From Aspidiotus rigidus (Eukaryota > Arthropoda > Insecta > Hemiptera > Diaspididae), in contig JAVHKY010000046.1 of the NCBI GenBank assembly GCA_035079385.1, positions 2,604,001 through 2,668,000 of the forward strand: a stretch of 64,000 bases of DNA, read 5' to 3'. Below, piece after piece: positions 19,512 through 33,333 of the stretch. The notes beneath the pieces were generated by a model. The model was not told the origin of the DNA. It made no database searches and worked only from the letters and a program-made list of their open reading frames with translations. The first letter of the stretch is position 1. Every line of letters begins with the position of its first letter. Made by a program: the position numbers and the translations under genes.

Positions 19512-21260
19512 CTATTGGGTATCATTTTTAGTCGCCAGTAATTTTTTTCTGATGAAAATTAAGTTTTGCATAGAAAGCGATAATTTCGAATTTTCGAAAT
19601 TGTGATTTGTAGTCAAGTTTTTTTGCTGAATCTGCATGAAATTCGTAATCTGCGTTAAATTTCGGTTAGGATAGGACTTTTGGGTATCATTTTTAGTCGC
19701 CAGTAATTTTTTTCTGATGACAATTAAGTTTTGCATAGAAAGCGATAATTTCGAATTTTCGAAATTGTGATTTGTAGTCAAGTTTTTTTGCTGAATCAGC
19801 ATGAAATTCGTAATCTGCGTTAAATTTCGGTTAGGATAGGACTTTTGGGTATCATTTTTAGTCGCCAGTAATTTTTTTCTGATGAAAATTAAGTTTTGCA
19901 TAGAAAGCGATAATTTCGAATTCTTGAAATTGTGATTTGTAGTCAAGTTTCTTTGCTGAATCTGCATGAAATTCGTAATCTGCGTTAAATTTCGGTTAGG
20001 ATAGGACTTTTGGGTATCATTTTTAGTCGCCAGTAATTTTTTTCTGATGAAAATTAAGTTTTGCATAGAAAGCGATAATTTCGAATTTTTGAAATTGTGA
20101 TTTGTAGTCAAGTTTCTTTGCTGAATCTGCATGAAATTCGTAATCTGCGTTAAATTTCGGTTAGGATAGGACTTTTGGGTATCATTTTTAGTCGCCAGTA
20201 ATTTTTTTCTGATGAAAATTAAGTTTTGCATAGAAAGCGATAATTTCGAATTTTCGAAATTGTGATTTGTAGTCAAGTTTTTTTGCTGAATCAGCATGAA
20301 ATTCGTAATCTGCGTTAAATTTCGGTTAAAATAGGACTTTTGGGTATCATTTTTAGTCGCCAGTAATTTTTTTCTGATGAAAATTAAGTTTTGCATAGAA
20401 AGCGATAATTTCGAATTTTCGAAATTGTGATTTGTAGTCAAGTTTTTTTGCTGAATCAGCATGAAATTCGTAATCTGCGTTAAATTTCGGTTAAAATAGG
20501 ACTTTTGGGTATCATTTTTAGTCGCCAGTAATTTTTTTCTGATGAAAATTAAGTTTTGCATAGAAAGCGATAATTTCGTATTTTGGAAATTGTGATTTGT
20601 TGTCATCTTTTTTTGCTGAATCAGCATGAAATTCGTAATCTGCGTTAAATTTCGGTTAGGATAGGACTTTTGGGTATCATTTTTAGTCGCCAGTAATTTT
20701 TTTCTGATGAAAATTAAGTTTTGCATAGAAAGCGATAATTTCGAATTTTTGAAATTGTGATTTGTAGTCAAGTTTCTTTGCTGAATCTGCATGAAATTCG
20801 TAATCTGCGTTAAATTTCGGTTAGGATAGGACTTTTGGGTATCATTTTTAGTCGCCAGTAATTTTTTTCTGACGAAAATTAAGTTTTGCATAGAAAGCGA
20901 TAATTTCGAATTTTCGAAATTGTGATTTGTAGTCATGTTTTTTTGCTGAATCAGCCTAAAATTCGTAATATGCGTTAAATTTCGGTTAGGATAGGACTAT
21001 TGGGTATCATTTTTAGTCGCCAGTAATTTTTTTCTGATGAAAATTAAGTTTTGCATAGAAAGCGATAATTTCGTATTTTGGAAATTGTGATTTGTAGTCA
21101 TGTTTTTTTGCTGAATCAGCATGAAATTCGTAATCTGCGTTAAATTTCGGTTAGGATAGGACTTTTGGGTATCATTTTTAGTCGCCAGTAATTTTTTTCT
21201 GATGAAAATTAAGTTTTGCATAGAAAGCGATAATTTCGAATTTTTGAAATTGTGATTTGT
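19512..21260 (+). repeat. 14-monomer HOR, copy b (one monomer shorter at its end)
   Basis: Repeats the variant series of 17202 at an offset of 2310 bp, including TGTTGTCATC, GACGAAAATT and CAGCCTAAAATTCG. After the GTATTTTGG monomer it carries one GAATTTTTG monomer where copy a has two, so the duplication is not exact at its far end. Confidence 0.87.
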
Positions 21261-22151
21261 AGTCAAGTTTTTTTGCTGAATCAGCATGAAATTCGTAATA
21301 TGCGTTAAATTTCGGTTAGGATAGGACTATTGGGTATCATTTTTAGTCGCCAGTAATTTTTTTCTGATGAAAATTAAGTTTTGCATAGAAAGCGATAATT
21401 TCGAATTTTCGAAATTGTGATTTGTAGTCAAGTTTTTTTGCTGAATCAGCATGAAATTCGTAATCTGCGTTAAATTTCGGTTAAAATAGGACTTTTGGGT
21501 ATCATTTTTAGTCGCCAGTAATTTTTTTCTGATGAAAATTAAGTTTTGCATAGAAAGCGATAATTTCGAATTTTTGAAATTGTGATTTGTAGTCAAGTTT
21601 TTTTGCTGAATCAGCATGAAATTCGTAATCTGCGTTAAATTTCGGTTAGGATAGGACTTTTGGGTACCATTTTTAGTCGCCAGTAATTTTTTTCTGATGA
21701 AAACTAAGTTTTGCATAGAAAGCGATAATTTCAAATTTTCGAAATTGTGATTTGTAGTCAAGTTTTTTTGCTGAATCAGCATGAAATTCGTAATCTGCGT
21801 TAAATTTCGGTTAGGATAGGACTTTTGGGTATCATTTTTAGTCGCCAGTAATTTTTTTCTGATGAAAATTAAGTTTTGCATAGAAAGCGATAATTTCGAA
21901 TTTTCGAAATTGTGATTTGTAGTCAAGTTTTTTTGCTGAATCAGCATGAAATTCGTAATATGCGTTAAATTTCGGTTAGGATAGGACTATTGGGTGTCAT
22001 TTTTAGTTGCCAGTAATTTTTTTCTGATGAAAATTAAGTTTTGCATAGAAAGCGATAATTTCGAATTTTTGAAATTGTGATTTGTAGTCATGTTTTTTTG
22101 CTGAATCAGCCTAAAATTCGTAATATGCGTTAAATTTCGGTTAGGATAGGA

Positions 22152-23762
22152 CTATTGGGTATCATTTTTAGTCGCCAGTAATTTTTTTCTGATGAAAATT
22201 AAGTTTTGCATAGAAAGCGATAATTTCGTATTTTGGAAATTGTGGTTTGTAGTCATGTTTTTTTGCTGAATCAGCATGAAATTCGTAATCTGCGTTAAAT
22301 TTCGGTTAGGATAGGACTTTTGGGTATCATTTTTAGTCGCCAGTAATTTTTTTCTGATGAAAATTAAGTTTTGCATAGAAAGCGATAATTTCGAATTTTT
22401 GAAATTGTGATTTGTAGTCAAGTTTTTTTGCTGAATCAGCATGAAATTCGTAATCTGCGTTAAATTTCGGTTAGGATAGGACTTTTGGGTATCATTTTTA
22501 GTCGCCAGTAATTTTTTTCTGATGAAAATTAAGTTTTGCATAGAAAGCGATAATTTCGAATTTTTGAAATTGTGATTTGTAGTCAAGTTTTTTTGCTGAA
22601 TCAGCATGAAATTCGTAATCTGCGTTAAATTTCGGTTAGGATAGGACTTTTGGGTATCATTTTTAGTCGCCAGTAATTTTTTTCTGATGAAAATTAAGTT
22701 TTGCATAGAAAGCGATAATTTCGAATTTTTGAAATTGTGATTTGTAGTCAAGTGTTTTTGCTGAATCAGCATGAAATTCGTAATCTGCGTTAAATTTCGG
22801 TTAGGATAGGACTTTTGGGTATCATTTTTAGTCGCCAGTAATTTTTTTCTGATGAAAATTAAGTTTTGCATAGAAAGCGATAATTTCGTATTTTGGAAAT
22901 TGTGATTTGTAGTCATGTTTTTTTGCTGAATCAGCATGAAATTCGTAATCTGCGTTAAATTTCGGTTAGGATAGGACTTTTGGGTATCATTTTTAGTCGC
23001 CAGTAATTTTTTTCTGATGAAAATTAAGTTTTGCATAGAAAGCGATAATTTCGAATTTTTGAAATTGTGATTTGTAGTCAAGTTTTTTTGCTGAATCAGC
23101 ATGAAATTCGTAATCTGCGTTAAATTTCGGTTAGGATAGGACTTTTGGGTATCATTTTTAGTCGCCAGTAATTTTTTTCTGATGAAAATTAAGTTTTGCA
23201 TAGAAAGCGATAATTTCGAATTTTTGAAATTGTGATTTGTAGTCAAGTTTTTTTGCTGAATCAGCATGAAATTCGTAATCTGCGTTAAATTTCGGTTAGG
23301 ATAGGACTTTTGGGTATCATTTTTAGTCGCCAGTAATTTTTTTCTGATGAAAATTAAGTTTTGCATAGAAAGCGATAATTTCGAATTTTTGAAATTGTGA
23401 TTTGTAGTCAAGTGTTTTTGCTGAATCAGCATGAAATTCGTAATCTGCGTTAAATTTCGGTTAGGATAGGACTTTTGGGTATCATTTTTAGTCGCCAGTA
23501 ATTTTTTTCTGATGAAAATTAAGTTTTGCATAGAAAGCGATAATTTCGAATTTTCGAAATTGTGATTTGTAGTCAAGTTTTTTTGCTGAATCAGCATGAA
23601 ATTCGTAATCTGCGTTAAATTTCGGTTAGGATAGGACTTTTGGGTATCATTTTTAGTCGCCAGTAATTTTTTTCTGATGAAAATTAAGTTTTGCATAGAG
23701 AGCGATAATTTCGAATTTTCGAAATTGTGATTTGTAGTCAAGTTTTTTTGCTGAATCAGCAT
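22152..23762 (+). repeat. Ten-monomer block, source or copy of 34198-35808
   Basis: The ordered variants (TTGTGGTTTGTAGTCATG at the start, two CAAGTGTTTTTGCTG monomers at 22751 and 23411, CATAGAGAGCGAT at 23694) reappear in the same order at 34198-35808. The block also contains an internal five-monomer-scale repetition, from the paired AGTGTTTTTG monomers 660 bp apart. Confidence 0.87.
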
Positions 23763-26700
23763 GAAATTCGTAATATGCGTTAAATTTCGGTTAGGATAGG
23801 ACTATTGGGTATCATTTTTAGTTGCCAGTAATTTTTTTCTGATGAAAATTAAGTTTTGCATAGAAAGCGATAATTTCGAATTTTTGAAATTGTGATTTGT
23901 AGTCATGTTTTTTTGCTGAATCAGCCTAAAATTCGTAATATGCGTTAAATTTCGGTTAGGATAGGACTATTGGGTATCATTTTTAGTCGCCAGTAATTTT
24001 TTTCTGATGAAAATTAAGTTTTGCATAGAAAGCGATAATTTCGTATTTTGGAAATTGTGATTTGTAGTCATGTTTTTTTGCTGAATCAGCATGAAATTCG
24101 TAATCTGCGTTAAATTTCGGTTAGGATAGGACTTTTGGGTATCATTTTTAGTCGCCAGTAATTTTTTTCTGATGAAAATTAAGTTTTGCATAGAAAGCGA
24201 TAATTTCGAATTTTCGAAATTGTGATTTGTGGTCAAGTTTTTTTGCTGAATCAGCATGAAATTCGTAATCTGCGTTAAATTTCGGTTAGGATAGGACTTT
24301 TGGGTATCATTTTTAGTCGCCAGTAATTTTTTTCTGATGACAATTAAGTTTTGCATAGAAAGCGATAATTTCGAATTTTCGAAATTGTGATTTGTAGTCA
24401 AGTTTTTTTGCTGAATCAGCATGAAATTCGTAATCTGCGTTAAATTTCGGTTAGGATAGGACTTTTGGGTATCATTTTTAGTCGCCAGTAATTTTTTTCT
24501 GATGAAAATTAAGTTTTGCATAGAAAGCGATAATTTCGAATTTTCGAAATTGTGATTTGTAGTCATGTTTTTTTGCTGAATCAGCATGAAATTCGTAATA
24601 TGCGTTAAATTTCGGTTAGGATAGGACTTTTGGGTATCATTTTTAGTCGCCAGTAATTTTTTTCTGATGAAAATTAAGTTTTGCATAGAAAGCGATAATT
24701 TCGTATTTTCGAAATTGTGATTTGTAGTCATGTTTTTTTGCTGAATCAGTATGAAATTTGTAATATGCGTTAAATTTGGGATAGGATAGGACTTTTGGGT
24801 ATCATTTTTAGTCGCCAGTAATTTTTTTCTGATGAAAATTAAGTTTTGCATAGAAAGCGATAATTTCGAATTTTCGAAATTGTGATTTGTAGTCAGGTTT
24901 TTTTGCTGAATCAGCATGAAATTCGTAATATGCGTTAAATTTCGGTTAGGATAGGACTATTGGGTATCATTTTTAGTCGCCAGTAATTTTTTTCTGATGA
25001 AAATTAAGTTTTGCATAGAAAGCGATAATTTCGAATTTTCGAAATTGTGATTTGTAGTCAAGTTTTTTTGCTGAATCAGCATGAAATTCGTAATCTGCGT
25101 TAAATTTCGGTTAGGATAGGACTTTTGGGTATCATTTTTAGTCGCCAGTAATTTTTTTCTGATGAAAATTAAGTTTTGCATAGAAAGCGATAATTTCGAA
25201 TTTTCGAAATTGTGATTTGTAGTCAAGTTTTTTTGCTGAATCAGCATGAAATTCGTAATCTGCGTTAAATTTCGGTTAAAATAGGACTTTTGGGTATCAT
25301 TTTTAGTCGCCAGTAATTTTTTTCTGATGAAAATTAAGTTTTGCATAGAAAGCGATAATTTCGAATTTTCGAAATTGTGATTTGTAGTCAAGTTTTTTTG
25401 CTGAATCAGCATGAAATTCGTAATCTGCGTTAAATTTCGGTTAAAATAGGACTTTTGGGTATCATTTTTAGTCGCCAGTAATTTTTTTCTGATGAAAATT
25501 AAGTTTTGCATAGAAAGCGATAATTTCGTATTTTGGAAATTGTGATTTGTTGTCATCTTTTTTTGCTGAATCAGCATGAAATTCGTAATCTGCGTTAAAT
25601 TTCGGTTAGGATAGGACTTTTGGGTATCATTTTTAGTCGCCAGTAATTTTTTTCTGATGAAAATTAAGTTTTGCATAGAAAGCGATAATTTCGAATTTTT
25701 GAAATTGTGATTTGTAGTCAAGTTTCTTTGCTGAATCTGCATGAAATTCGTAATCTGCGTTAAATTTCGGTTAGGATAGGACTTTTGGGTATCATTTTTA
25801 GTCGCCAGTAATTTTTTTCTGACGAAAATTAAGTTTTGCATAGAAAGCGATAATTTCGAATTTTCGAAATTGTGATTTGTAGTCATGTTTTTTTGCTGAA
25901 TCAGCCTAAAATTCGTAATATGCGTTAAATTTCGGTTAGGATAGGACTATTGGGTATCATTTTTAGTCGCCAGTAATTTTTTTCTGATGAAAATTAAGTT
26001 TTGCATAGAAAGCGATAATTTCGTATTTTGGAAATTGTGATTTGTAGTCATGTTTTTTTGCTGAATCAGCATGAAATTCGTAATCTGCGTTAAATTTCGG
26101 TTAGGATAGGACTTTTGGGTATCATTTTTAGTCGCCAGTAATTTTTTTCTGATGAAAATTAAGTTTTGCATAGAAAGCGATAATTTCGAATTTTTGAAAT
26201 TGTGATTTGTAGTCAAGTTTTTTTGCTGAATCAGCATGAAATTCGTAATCTGCGTTAAATTTCGGTTAGGATAGGACTTTTGGGTATCATTTTTAGTCGC
26301 CAGTAATTTTTTTCTGATGAAAATTAAGTTTTGCATAGAAAGCGATAATTTCGAATTTTTGAAATTGTGATTTGTAGTCAAGTTTTTTTGCTGAATCAGC
26401 ATGAAATTCGTAATATGCGTTAAATTTCGGTTAGGATAGGACTATTGGGTATCATTTTTAGTCGCCAGTAATTTTTTTCTGATGAAAATTAAGTTTTGCA
26501 TAGAAAGCGATAATTTCGAATTTTCGAAATTGTGATTTGTAGTCAAGTTTTTTTGCTGAATCAGCATGAAATTCGTAATCTGCGTTAAATTTCGGTTAGG
26601 ATAGGACTTTTGGGTATCATTTTTAGTCGCCAGTAATTTTTTTCTGATGAAAATTAAGTTTTGCATAGAAAGCGATAATTTCGAATTTTCGAAATTGTGA

Positions 26701-27560
26701 TTTGTAGTCAAGTTTTTTTGCTGAATCAGCATGAAATTCGTAATATGCGTTAAATTTCGGTTAGGATAGGACTATTGGGTATCATTTTTAGTCGCCAGTA
26801 ATTTTTTTCTGATGAAAATTAAGTTTTGCATAGAAAGCGATAATTTCGAATTTTCGAAATTGTGATTTGTAGTCAAGTTTTTTTGCTGAATCTGCATGAA
26901 ATTCGTAATCTGCGTTAAATTTCGGTTAGGATAGGACTTTTGGGTATCATTTTTAGTCGCCAGTAATTTTTTTCTGATGACAATTAAGTTTTGCATAGAA
27001 AGCGATAATTTCGAATTTTCGAAATTGTGATTTGTAGTCAAGTTTTTTTGCTGAATCAGCATGAAATTCGTAATCTGCGTTAAATTTCGGTTAGGATAGG
27101 ACTTTTGGGTATCATTTTTAGTCGCCAGTAATTTTTTTCTGATGAAAATTAAGTTTTGCATAGAAAGCGATAATTTCGAATTCTTGAAATTGTGATTTGT
27201 AGTCAAGTTTCTTTGCTGAATCTGCATGAAATTCGTAATCTGCGTTAAATTTCGGTTAGGATAGGACTTTTGGGTATCATTTTTAGTCGCCAGTAATTTT
27301 TTTCTGATGAAAATTAAGTTTTGCATAGAAAGCGATAATTTCGAATTTTTGAAATTGTGATTTGTAGTCAAGTTTCTTTGCTGAATCTGCATGAAATTCG
27401 TAATCTGCGTTAAATTTCGGTTAGGATAGGACTTTTGGGTATCATTTTTAGTCGCCAGTAATTTTTTTCTGATGAAAATTAAGTTTTGCATAGAAAGCGA
27501 TAATTTCGAATTTTCGAAATTGAGATTTGTAGTCAAGTTTTTTTGCTGAATCAGCATGAA
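23100..27560 (+). repeat. 27-monomer (4455-bp) tandem duplication, copy a
   Basis: Variant series including CAGTATGAAATTTG with TTTGGGATAGGATAGG (24748-24790), TTGTGGTCAAG (24228), TGTTGTCATC (25549) and GACGAAAATT recur exactly 4455 bp later (29203-29245, 28683, 30004). Agreement holds from about 23.1 kb to a break near 27575. Boundaries are approximate because neighbouring monomers are so alike. Confidence 0.88.
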
Positions 27561-30500
27561 ATTCGTAATATGCGTTAAATTTCGGTTAGGATAGGACTTT
27601 TGGGTATCATTTTTAGTCGCCAGTAATTTTTTTCTGATGAAAATTAAGTTTTGCATAGAAAGCGATAATTTCGAATTTTTGAAATTGTGATTTGTAGTCA
27701 AGTTTTTTTGCTGAATCAGCATGAAATTCGTAATCTGCGTTAAATTTCGGTTAGGATAGGACTTTTGGGTATCATTTTTAGTCGCCAGTAATTTTTTTCT
27801 GATGAAAATTAAGTTTTGCATAGAAAGCGATAATTTCGAATTTTTGAAATTGTGATTTGTAGTCAAGTGTTTTTGCTGAATCAGCATGAAATTCGTAATC
27901 TGCGTTAAATTTCGGTTAGGATAGGACTTTTGGGTATCATTTTTAGTCGCCAGTAATTTTTTTCTGATGAAAATTAAGTTTTGCATAGAAAGCGATAATT
28001 TCGAATTTTCGAAATTGTGATTTGTAGTCAAGTTTTTTTGCTGAATCAGCATGAAATTCGTAATCTGCGTTAAATTTCGGTTAGGATAGGACTTTTGGGT
28101 ATCATTTTTAGTCGCCAGTAATTTTTTTCTGATGAAAATTAAGTTTTGCATAGAGAGCGATAATTTCGAATTTTCGAAATTGTGATTTGTAGTCAAGTTT
28201 TTTTGCTGAATCAGCATGAAATTCGTAATATGCGTTAAATTTCGGTTAGGATAGGACTATTGGGTATCATTTTTAGTTGCCAGTAATTTTTTTCTGATGA
28301 AAATTAAGTTTTGCATAGAAAGCGATAATTTCGAATTTTTGAAATTGTGATTTGTAGTCATGTTTTTTTGCTGAATCAGCCTAAAATTCGTAATATGCGT
28401 TAAATTTCGGTTAGGATAGGACTATTGGGTATCATTTTTAGTCGCCAGTAATTTTTTTCTGATGAAAATTAAGTTTTGCATAGAAAGCGATAATTTCGTA
28501 TTTTGGAAATTGTGATTTGTAGTCATGTTTTTTTGCTGAATCAGCATGAAATTCGTAATCTGCGTTAAATTTCGGTTAGGATAGGACTTTTGGGTATCAT
28601 TTTTAGTCGCCAGTAATTTTTTTCTGATGAAAATTAAGTTTTGCATAGAAAGCGATAATTTCGAATTTTCGAAATTGTGATTTGTGGTCAAGTTTTTTTG
28701 CTGAATCAGCATGAAATTCGTAATCTGCGTTAAATTTCGGTTAGGATAGGACTTTTGGGTATCATTTTTAGTCGCCAGTAATTTTTTTCTGATGACAATT
28801 AAGTTTTGCATAGAAAGCGATAATTTCGAATTTTCGAAATTGTGATTTGTAGTCAAGTTTTTTTGCTGAATCAGCATGAAATTCGTAATCTGCGTTAAAT
28901 TTCGGTTAGGATAGGACTTTTGGGTATCATTTTTAGTCGCCAGTAATTTTTTTCTGATGAAAATTAAGTTTTGCATAGAAAGCGATAATTTCGAATTTTC
29001 GAAATTGTGATTTGTAGTCATGTTTTTTTGCTGAATCAGCATGAAATTCGTAATATGCGTTAAATTTCGGTTAGGATAGGACTTTTGGGTATCATTTTTA
29101 GTCGCCAGTAATTTTTTTCTGATGAAAATTAAGTTTTGCATAGAAAGCGATAATTTCGTATTTTCGAAATTGTGATTTGTAGTCATGTTTTTTTGCTGAA
29201 TCAGTATGAAATTTGTAATATGCGTTAAATTTGGGATAGGATAGGACTTTTGGGTATCATTTTTAGTCGCCAGTAATTTTTTTCTGATGAAAATTAAGTT
29301 TTGCATAGAAAGCGATAATTTCGAATTTTCGAAATTGTGATTTGTAGTCAGGTTTTTTTGCTGAATCAGCATGAAATTCGTAATATGCGTTAAATTTCGG
29401 TTAGGATAGGACTATTGGGTATCATTTTTAGTCGCCAGTAATTTTTTTCTGATGAAAATTAAGTTTTGCATAGAAAGCGATAATTTCGAATTTTCGAAAT
29501 TGTGATTTGTAGTCAAGTTTTTTTGCTGAATCAGCATGAAATTCGTAATCTGCGTTAAATTTCGGTTAGGATAGGACTTTTGGGTATCATTTTTAGTCGC
29601 CAGTAATTTTTTTCTGATGAAAATTAAGTTTTGCATAGAAAGCGATAATTTCGAATTTTCGAAATTGTGATTTGTAGTCAAGTTTTTTTGCTGAATCAGC
29701 ATGAAATTCGTAATCTGCGTTAAATTTCGGTTAAAATAGGACTTTTGGGTATCATTTTTAGTCGCCAGTAATTTTTTTCTGATGAAAATTAAGTTTTGCA
29801 TAGAAAGCGATAATTTCGAATTTTCGAAATTGTGATTTGTAGTCAAGTTTTTTTGCTGAATCAGCATGAAATTCGTAATCTGCGTTAAATTTCGGTTAAA
29901 ATAGGACTTTTGGGTATCATTTTTAGTCGCCAGTAATTTTTTTCTGATGAAAATTAAGTTTTGCATAGAAAGCGATAATTTCGTATTTTGGAAATTGTGA
30001 TTTGTTGTCATCTTTTTTTGCTGAATCAGCATGAAATTCGTAATCTGCGTTAAATTTCGGTTAGGATAGGACTTTTGGGTATCATTTTTAGTCGCCAGTA
30101 ATTTTTTTCTGATGAAAATTAAGTTTTGCATAGAAAGCGATAATTTCGAATTTTTGAAATTGTGATTTGTAGTCAAGTTTCTTTGCTGAATCTGCATGAA
30201 ATTCGTAATCTGCGTTAAATTTCGGTTAGGATAGGACTTTTGGGTATCATTTTTAGTCGCCAGTAATTTTTTTCTGACGAAAATTAAGTTTTGCATAGAA
30301 AGCGATAATTTCGAATTTTCGAAATTGTGATTTGTAGTCATGTTTTTTTGCTGAATCAGCCTAAAATTCGTAATATGCGTTAAATTTCGGTTAGGATAGG
30401 ACTATTGGGTATCATTTTTAGTCGCCAGTAATTTTTTTCTGATGAAAATTAAGTTTTGCATAGAAAGCGATAATTTCGTATTTTGGAAATTGTGATTTGT

Positions 30501-32030
30501 AGTCATGTTTTTTTGCTGAATCAGCATGAAATTCGTAATCTGCGTTAAATTTCGGTTAGGATAGGACTTTTGGGTATCATTTTTAGTCGCCAGTAATTTT
30601 TTTCTGATGAAAATTAAGTTTTGCATAGAAAGCGATAATTTCGAATTTTTGAAATTGTGATTTGTAGTCAAGTTTTTTTGCTGAATCAGCATGAAATTCG
30701 TAATCTGCGTTAAATTTCGGTTAGGATAGGACTTTTGGGTATCATTTTTAGTCGCCAGTAATTTTTTTCTGATGAAAATTAAGTTTTGCATAGAAAGCGA
30801 TAATTTCGAATTTTTGAAATTGTGATTTGTAGTCAAGTTTTTTTGCTGAATCAGCATGAAATTCGTAATATGCGTTAAATTTCGGTTAGGATAGGACTAT
30901 TGGGTATCATTTTTAGTCGCCAGTAATTTTTTTCTGATGAAAATTAAGTTTTGCATAGAAAGCGATAATTTCGAATTTTCGAAATTGTGATTTGTAGTCA
31001 AGTTTTTTTGCTGAATCAGCATGAAATTCGTAATCTGCGTTAAATTTCGGTTAGGATAGGACTTTTGGGTATCATTTTTAGTCGCCAGTAATTTTTTTCT
31101 GATGAAAATTAAGTTTTGCATAGAAAGCGATAATTTCGAATTTTCGAAATTGTGATTTGTAGTCAAGTTTTTTTGCTGAATCAGCATGAAATTCGTAATA
31201 TGCGTTAAATTTCGGTTAGGATAGGACTATTGGGTATCATTTTTAGTCGCCAGTAATTTTTTTCTGATGAAAATTAAGTTTTGCATAGAAAGCGATAATT
31301 TCGAATTTTCGAAATTGTGATTTGTAGTCAAGTTTTTTTGCTGAATCTGCATGAAATTCGTAATCTGCGTTAAATTTCGGTTAGGATAGGACTTTTGGGT
31401 ATCATTTTTAGTCGCCAGTAATTTTTTTCTGATGACAATTAAGTTTTGCATAGAAAGCGATAATTTCGAATTTTCGAAATTGTGATTTGTAGTCAAGTTT
31501 TTTTGCTGAATCAGCATGAAATTCGTAATCTGCGTTAAATTTCGGTTAGGATAGGACTTTTGGGTATCATTTTTAGTCGCCAGTAATTTTTTTCTGATGA
31601 AAATTAAGTTTTGCATAGAAAGCGATAATTTCGAATTCTTGAAATTGTGATTTGTAGTCAAGTTTCTTTGCTGAATCTGCATGAAATTCGTAATCTGCGT
31701 TAAATTTCGGTTAGGATAGGACTTTTGGGTATCATTTTTAGTCGCCAGTAATTTTTTTCTGATGAAAATTAAGTTTTGCATAGAAAGCGATAATTTCGAA
31801 TTTTTGAAATTGTGATTTGTAGTCAAGTTTCTTTGCTGAATCTGCATGAAATTCGTAATCTGCGTTAAATTTCGGTTAGGATAGGACTTTTGGGTATCAT
31901 TTTTAGTCGCCAGTAATTTTTTTCTGATGAAAATTAAGTTTTGCATAGAAAGCGATAATTTCGAATTTTCGAAATTGAGATTTGTAGTCAAGTTTTTTTG
32001 CTGAATCAGCATGAAATTCGTAATATGCGT
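27561..32030 (+). repeat. 27-monomer (4455-bp) tandem duplication, copy b
   Basis: Second copy of the block at about 23.1-27.6 kb. The agreement ends near 32030, where GGACTATTGGG replaces GGACTTTTGGG. The unusual TTTGGGATAGGATAGG monomer is at about 29228-29245. A third, rearranged relative with the same monomer lies near 45735. Confidence 0.88.
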
Positions 32031-33182
32031 TAAATTTCGGTTAGGATAGGACTATTGGGTATCATTTTTAGTCGCCAGTAATTTTTTTCTGATGAAAATT
32101 AAGTTTTGCATAGAAAGCGATAATTTCGAATTTTCGAAATTGTGATTTGTAGTCAAGTTTTTTTGCTGAATCTGCATGAAATTCGTAATCTGCGTTAAAT
32201 TTCGGTTAGGATAGGACTTTTGGGTATCATTTTTAGTCGCCAGTAATTTTTTTCTGATGAAAATTAAGTTTTGCATAGAAAGCGATAATTTCGAATTTTC
32301 GAAATTGTGATTTGTAGTCAAGTTTTTTTGCTGAATCAGCATGAAATTCGTAATCTGCGTTAAATTTCGGTTAGGATAGGACTTTTGGGTATCATTTTTA
32401 GTCGCCAGTAATTTTTTTCTGATGAAAACTAAGTTTTGCATAGAAAGCGATAATTTCAAATTTTCGAATTTGTGATTTGTAGTCAAGTTTTTTTGCTGAA
32501 TCAGCATGAAATTCGTAATCTGCGTTAAATTTCGGTTAGGATAGGACTTTTGGGTATCATTTTTAGTCGCCAGTAATTTTTTTCTGATGAAAATTAAGTT
32601 TTGCATAGAAAGCGATAATTTCGAATTTTCAAAATTGTGATTTGTAGTCAAGTTTTTTTGCTGAATCAGCATGAAATTCGTAATATGCGTTAAATTTCGG
32701 TTAGGATAGGACTATTGGGTATCATTTTTAGTCGCCAGTAATTTTTTTCTGATGAAAATTAAGTTTTGCATAGAAAGCGATAATTTCGAATTTTCGAAAT
32801 TGTGATTTGTAGTCAAGTTTTTTTGCTGAATCAGCATGAAATTCGTAATCTGCGTTAAATTTCGGTTAAAATAGGACTTTTGGGTATCATTTTTAGTCGC
32901 CAGTAATTTTTTTCTGATGAAAATTAAGTTTTGCATAGAAAGCGATAATTTCGAATTTTTGAAATTGTGATTTGTAGTCAAGTTTTTTTGCTGAATCAGC
33001 ATGAAATTCGTAATCTGCGTTAAATTTCGGTTAGGATAGGACTTTTGGGTACCATTTTTAGTCGCCAGTAATTTTTTTCTGATGAAAACTAAGTTTTGCA
33101 TAGAAAGCGATAATTTCAAATTTTCGAAATTGTGATTTGTAGTCAAGTTTTTTTGCTGAATCAGCATGAAATTCGTAATCTG

Positions 33183-33184
33183 CC
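33183..33184 (+). other. Single-base insertion breaking the 165-bp register
   Basis: CTGCCGTTAAA replaces CTGCGTTAAA. Before this point monomer coordinates fall in one class modulo 165; after it they are all shifted by one to the end of the window. The related monomers near 21.8 and 42.4 kb lack it. Confidence 0.9.
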
Positions 33185-33333
33185 GTTAAATTTCGGTTAG
33201 GATAGGACTTTTGGGTATCATTTTTAGTCGCCAGTAATTTTTTTCTGATGAAAATTAAGTTTTGCATAGAAAGCGATAATTTCGAATTTTCGAAATTGTG
33301 ATTTGTAGTCAAGTTTTTTTGCTGAATCAGCAT

